Assembly (NCBI RefSeq): GCF_000702945.1
Contig: NZ_JNLE01000003.1
Span: 2,837,501-2,901,500, forward strand
Direction: 5' to 3'
DNA from: Clostridium sp. KNHs205
Lineage (GTDB): Bacteria > Bacillota > Clostridia > Lachnospirales > Lachnospiraceae
DNA length: 64,000 nucleotides
A program made the translations under genes and the position numbers. Below are positions 1-9,190 of this stretch, in pieces. How positions within the stretch are numbered: position 1 is the stretch's first letter; the number at the start of each line of letters is the position of its first letter. The notes under the pieces were generated by a model, which made no database searches, was not told the origin of the DNA, and saw nothing but the letters and a program-made list of their open reading frames with translations.

Positions 1-2
1 AG

Positions 3-359
3 CAGCTCCTGCCTATGGTGGTACAGGATAAGGCCGGTGAATACCGTTATAAAGCAGAACCCTATGTCTATGCCTCTAATATCTTCGGGCCGGAAAGTGA
101 TAAATTCGGACTGGCAAATGTTTCCTGGCTAACCGGTACGGCAGCCTGGATGTACCTGGCAGCGACACAGTATATTCTGGGAATCAAAGCAAAGTGGGAA
201 GGTCTTGAGATAGCCCCCTGTATTCCGGAGGAATGGACGGAAGTCAGGATAGACAGGGAGTTCAGAGGCTGTAAATACCACATTACCATTAAGAATAAAG
301 GTAAGAAAGTCTTTTTAGAGCATGTAGAAGGACGTAAGGAATTCTCAGTAGAGCTATAA
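3..359 (+). CDS. GH94-family glycoside phosphorylase, C-terminal fragment
   Basis: The reading frame is open from the left window edge and ends at TAA 357-359, so only the last ~118 residues are present. They show the typical end of GH94 phosphorylases (cellobiose, cellodextrin or chitobiose phosphorylase and cyclic beta-glucan synthase tails): an EPYVYA segment, SWLTGTAAWMYLA, QYILGIKA and LEIAPCIPEEW. In this family the (alpha/alpha)6 barrel and C-terminal jelly roll phosphorolyse beta-linked disaccharides in the cytoplasm. The substrate cannot be told from the tail. The next genes are polysaccharide-type regulators and a lyase, which fits a carbohydrate locus. The family call is firm; specificity is unknown. 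Confidence 0.8.
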   Translation, partial: QLLPMVVQDKAGEYRYKAEPYVYASNIFGPESDKFGLANVSWLTGTAAWMYLAATQYILGIKAKWEGLEIAPCIPEEWTEVRIDREFRGCKYHITIKNKGKKVFLEHVEGRKEFSVEL

Positions 360-401
360 GCAAAGTTTTAGTGGGTATATCCAAAGTTATTCTACATGTA
401 T

Positions 402-582
402 TTGCAGTAACAGTTCAGCCTTGTATATAAAGTTAATATACAGATGGTTTTTGATTTTGTTTTTGTATTTTAGTGGAATTTGAACAGGAGCCAGCAACTA
501 AGAAAATGAGTGAACGGTATCAAAAACCATCAAATATTTCCATAAACCTGAATGTAAATTAAGCTGAACTGTAACTTTGCAA
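402..582. repeat. Nested inverted repeats, MITE-like
   Basis: The 352-base gap between the GH94 tail and the response regulator holds two nested inverted repeats. The inner arms, 443-455 and 519-531, are 13 bases, perfectly complementary (GATGGTTTTTGAT). The outer arms, 402-419 and 563-582, share a perfect 10-base core (ACAGTTCAGC) plus TTGCA at the tips and are flanked by TA on both sides. No coding potential is visible. The shape resembles a small non-autonomous element or a folded RNA; which one cannot be decided here. Confidence 0.45.
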
Positions 583-626
583 TACACAGCAAAATTCATA
601 AGGTTTACTTGTATTTTTCATTGTGC

Positions 627-640
627 TATAGTTAACTATA
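627..640. promoter_or_regulatory. 14-bp perfect palindrome upstream of yesN-like gene
   Basis: TATAGTTAACTATA is self-complementary over all 14 bases and lies about 75 bases before the response-regulator start. It could be an operator or overlap a -10 region. No other evidence supports it. Confidence 0.3.
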
Positions 641-711
641 TAAGTTGGATTTTGATTTATAATCACATAATAATCTGTTAAATATCAGCAAATTCAACGA
701 GGAGATGAAGT

Positions 712-1749
712 ATGTATCAGGTAATCACAGTAGATGACGAACTCGTAATCCGTAGTGGAATAACGAATTTCATCAATTCCGAAATTGAAGACTTTGAGGT
801 ATTGCATAGCTTCAGTGATGGAGCAGAAGCTATCGAATTTATAAAAACAAATGATATAGATCTAATTATTTCTGATATCAAGATGAACCGTGTATCAGGA
901 ATAGAGCTTGCAAAATACATTTATGAAAATAAACCTTATATTAAAGTAATTTTGCTCAGTGGCTACAGAGAATTCGAGTATGCCAGATCTGCCATACAGT
1001 ACGGAGTGAAGAATTATATCCTAAAGCCCACTAACTTTGCAGAATTTAAAGAAGTATTATCCCAGACGAAGCTGGAAATGGATCAGGACAGAGCCAAAAA
1101 AGACCAGGTGCAGTTTATGGATAAACTCAAGTTATTCTATTCCAATATATTATCTGGTAAGAGAAAGGAAGCGATGGACACCTTACTTTCTGTGTTTGAG
1201 GATGTTAAGGAAAATACACCGGCTAATATCGGACAGTATGTCTATGATTTGTATGAGATAATTATAGATAAGCTTAACCTCTACCTAAAGCTTCAGCTCA
1301 GTGCAGATAAATTTAATTTAAAGCAATTACTGTCCCAGCATAGTGTTCAGGAGCTAAAAGCTACTGCCTTTGATATACTGGAGCGGATTTCAGGAATGTT
1401 ATTAAATGAAGAAGAAGCCTCCAATGAATTTCTTCTTCAGGATATCAAGGAATATATGAATGAGCATCTCCATGAGGATATTTCCCTGCAGGATGTTGCT
1501 GATAGGATGTTCTTTAGCACCGTATATTTCAGCCGTTTCTTTAAAAAGCAGACAGGTGAGACCTTCAGTAATTACCTGCTTCGCATTCGAATGGAGCAGG
1601 CAGTTAAGCTTCTGGAGAAAAATCTTAAGGTTACAGAGATCAGTGAAGCCTGCGGATACCATGATCCCAGTTATTTTACCAGGATCTTCAAGGAATACTA
1701 TAAATACACTCCCAAAGATTATGCAAGAAGGTTCATGAGCTGTAAATAG
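712..1749 (+). CDS. Response regulator with AraC-type DNA-binding domain (YesN-like)
   Basis: 345 residues. The N-terminal receiver domain (residues ~1-120) has the acidic pair DD at 8-9, phospho-acceptor D55 in LIISDIKM, and the K of YILKP near 107. A middle helical linker of about 120 residues follows, then a double helix-turn-helix AraC domain (~245-342) ending in the usual GYHDPSYFTRIFKEYY and TPKDYA signature. Such proteins activate carbohydrate-uptake and degradation genes when phosphorylated by a YesM-type kinase. The partner kinase follows 19 bases downstream. A GAGGAG ribosome site precedes ATG 712. The likely targets are neighbouring glycan genes; this is inference. Confidence 0.9.
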   Translation: MYQVITVDDELVIRSGITNFINSEIEDFEVLHSFSDGAEAIEFIKTNDIDLIISDIKMNRVSGIELAKYIYENKPYIKVILLSGYREFEYARSAIQYGVKNYILKPTNFAEFKEVLSQTKLEMDQDRAKKDQVQFMDKLKLFYSNILSGKRKEAMDTLLSVFEDVKENTPANIGQYVYDLYEIIIDKLNLYLKLQLSADKFNLKQLLSQHSVQELKATAFDILERISGMLLNEEEASNEFLLQDIKEYMNEHLHEDISLQDVADRMFFSTVYFSRFFKKQTGETFSNYLLRIRMEQAVKLLEKNLKVTEISEACGYHDPSYFTRIFKEYYKYTPKDYARRFMSCK

Positions 1750-1768
1750 GAGATCAGGGGGACATAAA

Positions 1769-3559
1769 TTGAAGAAAAAGAACAACACGTGGTCCTATAT
1801 AAAAAGCTATAAATTCAACAGCATGTTTATCCGTACATTCCTGCTGGTTTTTGTTATGTTCTCCATTCCTTTTTTTCTGCTCAATGATTTATATTACAGA
1901 AATGTAGAGCGTATCGCGAAAGACGAGATTATTATGGAAAATAACTCATTGCTCTATGGCGTAAGGGATATTTCAGATACCTTATTAAGCGACTGCGATA
2001 TGCTCTGCACTTATATTTCCTACAATGACAATGTACAGATGTTTATGGTGAATGATTGGTTTACAGATCTTAACAGCAAATCCATGAAGGAATTTACCCA
2101 GTTGGTTAAAGCGATTCCATTGATCTATAAGTACATAGACTCTATCTATGTCTACTCAGAGTATAATAATTCCGTATATATTGGTGAAAGAAAGAGCCCA
2201 TTAAAAGAGCTTAAGGACATTTCCTGGCTTGAGGAATACAACAAGCTGGAGGATGTTTCCGGACGAACGATATCAAGGCTTAAGAATAATAACTACCCCA
2301 AAATAATTTCCATTATTAAACCGATTATCATAGATCATGAGAAAAAGGGTGCGGTTATATTAAACATTAACAGTGAAAAACTCCATAATATCATTACTAC
2401 AGAAAAATATCAGAATCAAAGTAAAATCTATCTCTACAATGACAGCGGTAATATCATAATGTCCAGCGAGGAAGAGCAGTTTGGTAACGAGATCAAGGAT
2501 ATCTCTTACTTAAAGGACATCGTAGAGAGCGGCAGTGAGACTTCCATAATAAAAAATATTGAGGGAATGGATTCCATTATTTCCATAACACCCTCTGCCA
2601 AGTTTGGTTTTACCTATATAAGCATTACCTCTATGTTTCATTACCAAAATAAATTAAATCAGTTAAAGTCACAAATAGTGCTGCTTATTATTTTATTAGT
2701 TGTTCTAAGCATAGTATTTGCTTATTTTGCTGCAATCAGAAGCTACAAGCCCGTAGCTGAAATTATTACGGTTTTGGAAGAACCTCAGAAGTTTAATGAT
2801 TACAGTGATCCTGCGAAAGCCAGACTGAATGAACTCAGATATATCATAAGTACCATACTAAAGCAGATTCAGGCAAATGAGATTATGAAGGATGAACTGG
2901 AAAGCAAGTTAAAACTGTTGGATCAGTCACAGTTTGCAATGCTGCAGTCCCAGATTAATCCTCATTTTCTCTATAATACGCTGGAAACCATCAATTGGAT
3001 GGCTTTTGACTTAACAAAAGGAGATAATAATGTATCAAGAGCTGTCAACAGCCTTGCCCAGCTCTTTCGGAATAATGTGTATCTGGGAGATTACATTATT
3101 CCCATAAGGCAGGAAATTGATAATACACAGAATTATCTGAATATCCTGGAACTAAGATATGGAGACGTCTTTAAAGTAGAGTGGGAAATCGATGAAAGAA
3201 TAAAAGAGTATTCCATTATCAAAATCTGCCTTCAGCCAATTATTGAAAATGCTGTATACCATGGTTTAAAACCCAGAGGCAGAGAAGGTTTATTAAAAAT
3301 CCGAGGTGAAATATCCGTTAATGAAACGATTCATTTTCATGTATGTGATAATGGAATTGGAATGAATCCCTTCCGTTTGGCTGATATTAACCGGAAATTA
3401 AACGACAGAGAAAACCAGATGGAGGACCATATCGGTATTTATAATGTGAATCAGAGAATTAAGATTGTTTTCGGTATGGATTATGGAATTAACATAGAAT
3501 CGGAAGAAAACCATGGAACAGAGGTAGTGATTAAAATTCCAATGGTTAAATTGCATTGA
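1769..3559 (+). CDS. YesM-type sensor histidine kinase
   Basis: 596 residues. A first membrane helix (~18-38), an extracellular sensor region of ~260 residues, a second helix (~303-323), then the HisKA_7TM/YesM-type phospho-acceptor segment with H399 in QINPHFLYNTLE, and a C-terminal ATPase domain with the N-box IIENAVYHGL and G-box DNGIGM. The kinase would sense an outside ligand, often a sugar or an associated binding protein, and phosphorylate the regulator encoded just upstream. The start is TTG 1769 preceded by AGGGGGAC, and no better ATG lies nearby. The sensor part is not recognisable by eye beyond a Cache-like arrangement. Confidence 0.9.
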   Translation: MKKKNNTWSYIKSYKFNSMFIRTFLLVFVMFSIPFFLLNDLYYRNVERIAKDEIIMENNSLLYGVRDISDTLLSDCDMLCTYISYNDNVQMFMVNDWFTDLNSKSMKEFTQLVKAIPLIYKYIDSIYVYSEYNNSVYIGERKSPLKELKDISWLEEYNKLEDVSGRTISRLKNNNYPKIISIIKPIIIDHEKKGAVILNINSEKLHNIITTEKYQNQSKIYLYNDSGNIIMSSEEEQFGNEIKDISYLKDIVESGSETSIIKNIEGMDSIISITPSAKFGFTYISITSMFHYQNKLNQLKSQIVLLIILLVVLSIVFAYFAAIRSYKPVAEIITVLEEPQKFNDYSDPAKARLNELRYIISTILKQIQANEIMKDELESKLKLLDQSQFAMLQSQINPHFLYNTLETINWMAFDLTKGDNNVSRAVNSLAQLFRNNVYLGDYIIPIRQEIDNTQNYLNILELRYGDVFKVEWEIDERIKEYSIIKICLQPIIENAVYHGLKPRGREGLLKIRGEISVNETIHFHVCDNGIGMNPFRLADINRKLNDRENQMEDHIGIYNVNQRIKIVFGMDYGINIESEENHGTEVVIKIPMVKLH

Positions 3560-3611
3560 TAGGAGTTCTTTACCTGTCACAGTTTTAAAATTAGAAAGGT
3601 GGTTGAGGCCA

Positions 3612-5324
3612 ATGAAAATACTTGGGTGGGAGAACAGTGAGGTTACTCTGAATTTAAGAAGGCAGATTGATGACCTCGTACTGGAAGCAATGGATGGAAG
3701 TATCCCTCAGCTGCTCTTTTCCGGATATATGGCCTTTGTTGAAAAGGGGAGCAGAAGAGAGTCGGAATCAGCTTATTTCGAGAGAAGAAAGCAATTAGCA
3801 GCTTTCTGCCTTTATCTTCAGTATCATCAGAGCACGGAAAGTAATTATAAAAGGGCTTTAACTTATTTTGAAGAACTTCTATGGGCGGTTATCAATGAAT
3901 TTACCTGGTGCGTGATGGCGCACCTACCCCAGGATAAGAATAAGTTTTTGGAAAAACCGGAAACACAGATTGATCTGTTTGCCGCAGAAACCGGAGAGAC
4001 ACTGGCTGAAATTCTAAAGCTTCATAGCAATATTCTGCCGCCTTTTCTTGTAAATACAATTAGGCAGCGGATTACAGAGCGGATATTTGAGCCCTTTCTT
4101 GGAAGAAGCTGGTGGTGGGAAACAGTTCAAAGCAATTGGTGTTCCGTCTGCTGCGGTTCTGTTGGTATGGCTGCCTTGCTGCTGACAGAAGGTGAATTAC
4201 AGAACAAGCTGCTGCATAAGGTTGACAGGGGGCTTGAGAATTACATAAATAGCTTTGGGCCGGATGGCGCCTGTGAGGAAGGCATCGGATATTGGGTTTA
4301 TGGTTTTGGGTATTATATCTATTATATAGCTCTTCGCAAGGAAATAGATCCAAAATATCGTCAACAGGAAGAGAAAATTAATAAAATAAAGAAAATATCG
4401 GAGTTTCCGAGGCTTGTTCAGATGAGCGAGAAGTCCTTTATCCCTTTTTCCGATGTGGCAGCAAAAAGCTTTCTGCCTACAGGATTACTATCCTGTCTGA
4501 GACAGGAATATGGCGTGGAAACACCTGCCTGCTCACATATAACACCATTTGATTTTGATAACGGTTACCGGTTTGCCCATATCAGCCGAAATCTCTGGTG
4601 GACGGATAAGGAGATATTTACTACAAGGCTTTTGGAGGAAGCAACTTATTTGCCTGACAGGCAGTGGCTGCTGCAAAGAAGCAAAGGTATTTTTTTGGGC
4701 GTTAAAGGTGGAAATAACAGAGAGCAGCATAATCATAACGATGTAGGAAGTTTTGTACTGGCCATAAATGGTGAGCAGTACCTTGCTGATTTTGGAGCGG
4801 GCTGCTATACGGCGGATTACTTCGGGGAGAAACGCTATGAATTTATTCAGACCAGATCTCGCTACCATAATCTGCCTGTAGTAAATGGATGGGAGCAATC
4901 AGCAGGTATGGGAGAATGCAGGGTTGAGCAGGTATCTGCAAGTACTGCTTTTTCTGAAATTAGCATGGAACTTGGAACCTTGTATGGACTTCCTGAGGTA
5001 AAGAGTTTTAAACGCAGACTTACCTCGGATCTGACAAAGCATTGTATAGTATTACAGGATACCGTAAGTGCCGCCGAAGAGATTGTGATAGAAGAAGGTT
5101 TTGTGAGTTTCCTGGAGCCGAAATTACTAAGAGAAGGAGAGATTATCTTAGAGGGCAGAGAATCTGTCGTAACATTGACCTATGAAAATACCTTATTGGA
5201 TTACAGCCTTGAAAAACTGTCCTTTGAGAATCATTTTGGTGAGCTGATTACAGCTTACCGTATCGGTTTGAAGCAAAAGGTGAAGAAAAGAGAGACTGAT
5301 ATAAGTCTGTTGTTTCGTTTTTAA
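3612..5324 (+). CDS. Heparinase II/III-like polysaccharide lyase or related protein
   Basis: About 570 residues. The start was placed at ATG 3612, nine bases after AAAGGTGG; a TTG at 3603 abuts that site and is less likely. The N-terminal two thirds are an alpha-helical barrel rich in aromatic residues. The C-terminal part carries the Hepar_II_III signature: HNHNDVGSF, then LADFGAGCYT and a SRYHNLPVVNG segment. Family members cleave uronic-acid polysaccharides by beta-elimination. No signal peptide is seen, so it likely acts on imported oligosaccharides, or is a non-lyase relative. It follows the YesM/YesN pair by about 50 bases, same strand, which suggests co-regulation. The substrate is not predictable. 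Confidence 0.75.
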   Translation: MKILGWENSEVTLNLRRQIDDLVLEAMDGSIPQLLFSGYMAFVEKGSRRESESAYFERRKQLAAFCLYLQYHQSTESNYKRALTYFEELLWAVINEFTWCVMAHLPQDKNKFLEKPETQIDLFAAETGETLAEILKLHSNILPPFLVNTIRQRITERIFEPFLGRSWWWETVQSNWCSVCCGSVGMAALLLTEGELQNKLLHKVDRGLENYINSFGPDGACEEGIGYWVYGFGYYIYYIALRKEIDPKYRQQEEKINKIKKISEFPRLVQMSEKSFIPFSDVAAKSFLPTGLLSCLRQEYGVETPACSHITPFDFDNGYRFAHISRNLWWTDKEIFTTRLLEEATYLPDRQWLLQRSKGIFLGVKGGNNREQHNHNDVGSFVLAINGEQYLADFGAGCYTADYFGEKRYEFIQTRSRYHNLPVVNGWEQSAGMGECRVEQVSASTAFSEISMELGTLYGLPEVKSFKRRLTSDLTKHCIVLQDTVSAAEEIVIEEGFVSFLEPKLLREGEIILEGRESVVTLTYENTLLDYSLEKLSFENHFGELITAYRIGLKQKVKKRETDISLLFRF

Positions 5325-5475
5325 GGAGAGTTTCTGGTATCACAATTGAGAGTATAGTTAGGGTATATAAAAGATTTTTTAGTTCTTGCTCTGGATTTAA
5401 AGTATTATATTCAAGCTTTTTTATCCTTGTATCCCCTAGAACAAAAACGAAAACTTAGCTTATATGGATATAAAC

Positions 5476-5526
5476 AGTAAGAAGGATACCAGGCTTAATA
5501 ATATCAGCATGGATATCCTTCTTACT
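5476..5526 (-). terminator. Hairpin at the end of cadA
   Basis: Arms 5476-5488 (AGTAAGAAGGATA) and 5514-5526 are perfectly complementary over 13 bases, immediately past the cadA stop. The T-tract on the minus strand is weak, so it may be a terminator shared by the two converging genes. Confidence 0.55.
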
Positions 5527-5531
5527 ATATT

Positions 5532-7901
5532 TTATATTGAAACAGCTGTTGCAGGAACTGTCTTCATTGCTCGCATGGCATTTAGTACAGCTATGAGTGT
5601 CACGCCAACATCACCGAAAACGGCTTCCCACATGGTGGCGATACCAAAGGTAGCCAGAACAAGAAATAACAGCTTTACACCCATGGCAAACAGGATGTTC
5701 TGCCATACGATTACTCGTGTTTTCCTTGCAACCTTGATAGCAGAAACTATTTTTGAAGGTTCATCTGTCATTAGAACAACATCTGCTGCTTCGATGGCAG
5801 CATCTGAACCCAAAGCTCCCATGGCAATTCCAATATCGGCTCTTGCCAGTACAGGTGCATCATTAATACCATCACCAACGAAGACCAGTTTCCCTTTTGT
5901 TTTTCTCTGCTTATCTAATTTCTCCAGCTGTTCGACTTTCTCATGAGGCAGGAGTTCAGAGTATACAGTGTCAAGACCGATTTCTTTTGCTATGGTTTCT
6001 CCGGCAATCTTATTGTCACCGGTTAACATGGCAGTATGATTAACTCCTAAGTCTTTTAATTGTTTTATGGTTTTTTTACTGTCAGATTTGATTTCATCGG
6101 AAATAACTATGTAACCTGCATAAGTACCATCCACTGCCAGATAAACAATGCTGCCCGGTTCTTCAACCGGCTTCCAGTCAATCTGCTGAGTATCCATTAA
6201 TTTCCCGTTACCGGCAAGCACTGTTCTTCCGTCAATCTTAACGCGGATTCCGTGTCCGGGTATTTCTTCCTGTTCTGTAAGCCGCTGCTCCTCAAGGGGC
6301 TGGTTATACGCCTTTCTTATGGATATAGCGATCGGGTGGTTGGAGAAGCTTTCTGCATGAGCTCCAAAGGCGAGCAGGTCAGACTCTGTCCAACCGTTAA
6401 TACCTACACATTTGGTCACTTTAAAGGTCCCTTTTGTTAACGTCCCGGTCTTATCAAATACGATAGTATCTATGTTACTCAGGGCTTCAAGATAGTTACT
6501 GCCCTTTATTAAGATACCGTTTTTCGATGCACCACCGATACCGCCAAAGAAACTTAAGGGTATGGAAATAACAAGGGCACAAGGACAGGATACTACCAGG
6601 AAGGCAAGAGCCCTGTAAAGCCAATCTTTAAATTCGGCATTTGGAAGAATAAGCGGTGGAATAATGGCAAGAGCCAAAGCTGCAAAGGTAACGGCAGGGG
6701 TATAATACCTTGCAAACTTTGTGATAAAATTCTCAGTAGGTGCTTTCTTGCTGCTGGCATTCTGTACCAGGTCAAGGATTTTTGAAATGGTGGATTCTCC
6801 GAATTCTTTCGATACTTCAATGGTTAATACTCCATTTTTATTAATGGAACCGGATAATACCTCGTCACCGGCTTCTACATCCCTGGGAAGGGATTCGCCT
6901 GTAAGTGCGGAGGTATCCAAAGCAGAAGAACCTTCTGTAATCCGTCCATCCAGAGGAATCTTCTCTCCCGGCCTGACTATAATCATATCACCGATACCAA
7001 CCTCCTCCGGTGAGACCTTTCGGATTTCATCACCAACTTTTAAATTGGCGTAATCAGGGCGGATATCCATAAGTGCAGAAATGGATTTGCGGGAGCGGTT
7101 GACTGCAAGACGCTGAAAAGCTTCGCCGACCTGATAGAATAACATAACAGCAACACCCTCCGGATAGTTACCAATAGCAAATGCCCCTATGGTAGCTACG
7201 CTCATTAAAAAGTTTTCATCGAAAACCTGGCCTTTTAATATATTCTTTCCTGCTCTAAGAACTACTTCACCACCGATTAAAAGATAACTTAAGAGAAAAA
7301 TGGTCATCTCAGCAGGTGCTGGTAAGTCCGTTAATAAACCAACAGCAAAAAGCAGCCCACCTGTAAACATACTTAAGCGGTAAGCCCATTTTTTAATTGA
7401 TTGGGTACCCTTCTCCGCTGGTTTCTTGTCCGTGTAGGAAATCTGGATAACAGGTTCAATTTCCACGGCAATCTGTGATGCCTGACGAATAATAGCCGGA
7501 AGCTTCTTTCTGTCTGTGGCTTCTATCGTCAGCCGCTGGGATACAAAGTCAAGAGCTGCTGTTTTTACACCTTCTATTTTGCTTACCTGAGTCTCAATCT
7601 TTCGTGCACAGTCAGCACAACATAATCCCAGTAAATATAAAGTCTTAATGCCTGGTTGGGAGACTTCTTTCTCAACCATTACAATTGCAGAATCATGACT
7701 TTTAATAATTGTATCTGTCTGTGCCAACAGGCTTTTTGATTGAGATTCATCTGTAATTTCCATGGTTAGTCTCTTTGATACAAAATCAAGTGCAGCCTCC
7801 GTCACACCATCCAGTTTTTTTACTTCCCTTTCGATTTTCGCTGCACAGTTACTGCAGCAGAGTCCTTCCAGGACGAATTCCTTCCTTATTGCTCCTTCCA
7901 T
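5532..7901 (-). CDS. cadA: Cadmium/zinc/lead-exporting P1B-type ATPase
   Basis: 789 residues. Two N-terminal heavy-metal-associated domains (~8-70 and ~85-150), each with a CxxC site (CCSNC and CCADC). Then the P1B-ATPase membrane core with the CPC metal-transfer motif at residues 439-441, phosphorylation site D483 in DKTGTLTKG, the HP motif in SNHPIA, and the hinge GDGINDAP. CPC together with a metal-sensing ArsR gene upstream points to export of soft divalent cations (Cd2+, Zn2+, Pb2+) rather than copper. The ATG has a usable upstream purine stretch and lies 235 bases after cadC. Family members usually have one HMA domain; the tandem copy here is a recent-looking duplication, since both contain a similar ALDFVS.RLT stretch. 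Confidence 0.9.
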   Translation of the reverse strand: MEGAIRKEFVLEGLCCSNCAAKIEREVKKLDGVTEAALDFVSKRLTMEITDESQSKSLLAQTDTIIKSHDSAIVMVEKEVSQPGIKTLYLLGLCCADCARKIETQVSKIEGVKTAALDFVSQRLTIEATDRKKLPAIIRQASQIAVEIEPVIQISYTDKKPAEKGTQSIKKWAYRLSMFTGGLLFAVGLLTDLPAPAEMTIFLLSYLLIGGEVVLRAGKNILKGQVFDENFLMSVATIGAFAIGNYPEGVAVMLFYQVGEAFQRLAVNRSRKSISALMDIRPDYANLKVGDEIRKVSPEEVGIGDMIIVRPGEKIPLDGRITEGSSALDTSALTGESLPRDVEAGDEVLSGSINKNGVLTIEVSKEFGESTISKILDLVQNASSKKAPTENFITKFARYYTPAVTFAALALAIIPPLILPNAEFKDWLYRALAFLVVSCPCALVISIPLSFFGGIGGASKNGILIKGSNYLEALSNIDTIVFDKTGTLTKGTFKVTKCVGINGWTESDLLAFGAHAESFSNHPIAISIRKAYNQPLEEQRLTEQEEIPGHGIRVKIDGRTVLAGNGKLMDTQQIDWKPVEEPGSIVYLAVDGTYAGYIVISDEIKSDSKKTIKQLKDLGVNHTAMLTGDNKIAGETIAKEIGLDTVYSELLPHEKVEQLEKLDKQRKTKGKLVFVGDGINDAPVLARADIGIAMGALGSDAAIEAADVVLMTDEPSKIVSAIKVARKTRVIVWQNILFAMGVKLLFLVLATFGIATMWEAVFGDVGVTLIAVLNAMRAMKTVPATAVSI

Positions 7902-8010
7902 GTTTCTATCGTTCCTTCCTTTGATATTATTTAGTAAATATTATTTTTCATATTTTAATTTAAATGGTTGTTTGATTTTGTAAGTAATTCCAGGTTGTTT
8001 GGTTGAATGA

Positions 8011-8026
8011 TTGAACCAGTGTTCAA
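8011..8026. promoter_or_regulatory. Inverted repeat between cadC and cadA
   Basis: TTGAAC at 8011-8016 and GTTCAA at 8021-8026, separated by CAGT, form a perfect 6-4-6 repeat in the gap between cadC and cadA. This is the sort of site a small winged-helix repressor binds. Assignment to CadC is inference. Confidence 0.4.
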
Positions 8027-8136
8027 CTATATAAGTATAATTCATTATTATTTAAGTGTAAATAATAAATTGATAATATGGTGAAATATAGTTTGGCAAA
8101 AAGGACAAGGATGCTGTTAATAAAAGGTGATGGGGG

Positions 8137-8502
8137 TTATTCACTTACATGTATCATGGCTTGATCAAAGATTGTTTTAACATGATCATCTGCCAGGGAA
8201 TAATAAACGACCTTTCCTTCTTTACGGTAATTTACCAGTTTAACCTGTTTGAGTAATCTTAGCTGATGGGAGATAGAGGATTTTGTCATGCCTAACAGTA
8301 CTGCAATATCGCAGACGCACATTTCCGCACGGAATAAAGCACAAAGAATCTTTACACGTGTTAAATCTCCGAATATTTTAAACAAATCAGCCAGCTCCAT
8401 TAAGTTATTTTCCTCAGGCATATGCTCTCTAACATCATTTACCACAGATTCATGTATTATATTACAGTCGCATCTATCAATATCTGTTGTATATCTGCTC
8501 AT
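8137..8502 (-). CDS. cadC: ArsR/SmtB-family metal-sensing repressor (CadC-like)
   Basis: 121 residues, one winged-helix domain. Metal ligands typical of CadC are visible: C11 and C13 in the N-terminal arm (RCDCN) and C62/C64 in MCVCD, which together form the alpha3N Cd/Pb site. A second set (D105 or D106, H107, H118, E121) near the C-terminus matches the alpha5 zinc site of the family. Metal binding releases DNA and de-represses export. It lies directly upstream of cadA on the same strand. The recognition helix is MTKSSISHQLRLL. Confidence 0.9.
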   Translation of the reverse strand: MSRYTTDIDRCDCNIIHESVVNDVREHMPEENNLMELADLFKIFGDLTRVKILCALFRAEMCVCDIAVLLGMTKSSISHQLRLLKQVKLVNYRKEGKVVYYSLADDHVKTIFDQAMIHVSE

Positions 8503-8530
8503 GGAATGACCTCCTTGTAAAAGTAGTTGA

Positions 8531-8550
8531 AATAATATTAAAGTATTATT
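8531..8550. promoter_or_regulatory. Inverted repeat upstream of cadC
   Basis: AATAATA at 8531-8537 and TATTATT at 8544-8550 form a perfect 7-6-7 repeat about 30 bases before the cadC start. Candidate autoregulatory operator. AT-richness makes chance possible. Confidence 0.35.
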
Positions 8551-8587
8551 ATATTAATTTACCAGAATTATGTCAATGTAAACCTAA

Positions 8588-8841
8588 CTTGAGTTTCCGT
8601 AGTTTTATTCACAGAGCCTTTGTTTCACAGCCATTGTAATAAACAACTTAAAAAATTTGCTAAAAATATAAGGAATCTCCTTCTTTTTTGATGTAAAATT
8701 AAATCACCACAAAATAACCTACTAAACAAAAAAGAGGAGAATTCCATATGGCTAATTTTATATCAAATACCTACACTTTGAAACGAGAAATTTTATCTTT
8801 TTCAAACAAAATATCCCGTAAACTTTCTAAACCGGATAGAA
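8588..8841 (+). mobile_element. Insertion-sequence remnant, copy 1 (left end only)
   Basis: This stretch matches 10451-10693 almost base for base. It begins with the inverted-repeat tip CTTGAGTTTCCGTA, has a leader with ribosome site AGAGGAG, and an ATG at 8748 that opens a 37-residue reading frame (8748-8861, MANFISNTYTLKREILSFSN...). In copy 2 this looks like the first ~30 residues of a transposase. Homology stops at 8841, where the tail of an unrelated membrane-protein gene begins. The right end is absent. The transposase family could not be settled by eye. Confidence 0.65.
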
Positions 8842-9045
8842 AGTGGACAAGTAGTTTTTAACTGGCTTCTCAAATGGCTGAGCATCTCCGCCATATCAAT
8901 GAGTATTCTAGGGGAATCCGTTGGAACCTATATCCTTACTTATATCATTTTGGTGAAGTTATCTCATTGCGGCAGGGGGTTGGTATCATTAGCTGGTCTC
9001 GCCTTGTTTTTATTTCATACGAAGAACGCTCGGACGGAAGATTAA
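8842..9045 (+). pseudogene. Truncated membrane transporter tail
   Basis: A frame continues through the end of the insertion remnant with GQVVFNWLLKWLSISAISM, then two hydrophobic segments (ESVGTYILTYIILVKL and GLVSLAGLALFLF) and the tail HTKNARTED before TAA 9043-9045. This has the look of the last two helices of a major-facilitator or similar transporter. It lacks a start, a ribosome site and the other helices, so it is a leftover brought together with the insertion remnant by deletion. The family is a guess. Confidence 0.45.
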
Positions 9046-9190
9046 CTTTGGAATAAGAATACATAATCTCTTTTTGGACATTAAATTGTCCATTGATTTC
9101 AATAAGCATTAAACGAACTGATTTATGTTCAATAAATGAATATTTCGTTTCTTACGTCACATTATAAATGAAAAACTGGAGGTATTTATC

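Noticed and set aside
5464-5946. 160-codon frame opposite cadA
   Set aside because: Antisense shadow of the cadA coding sequence.
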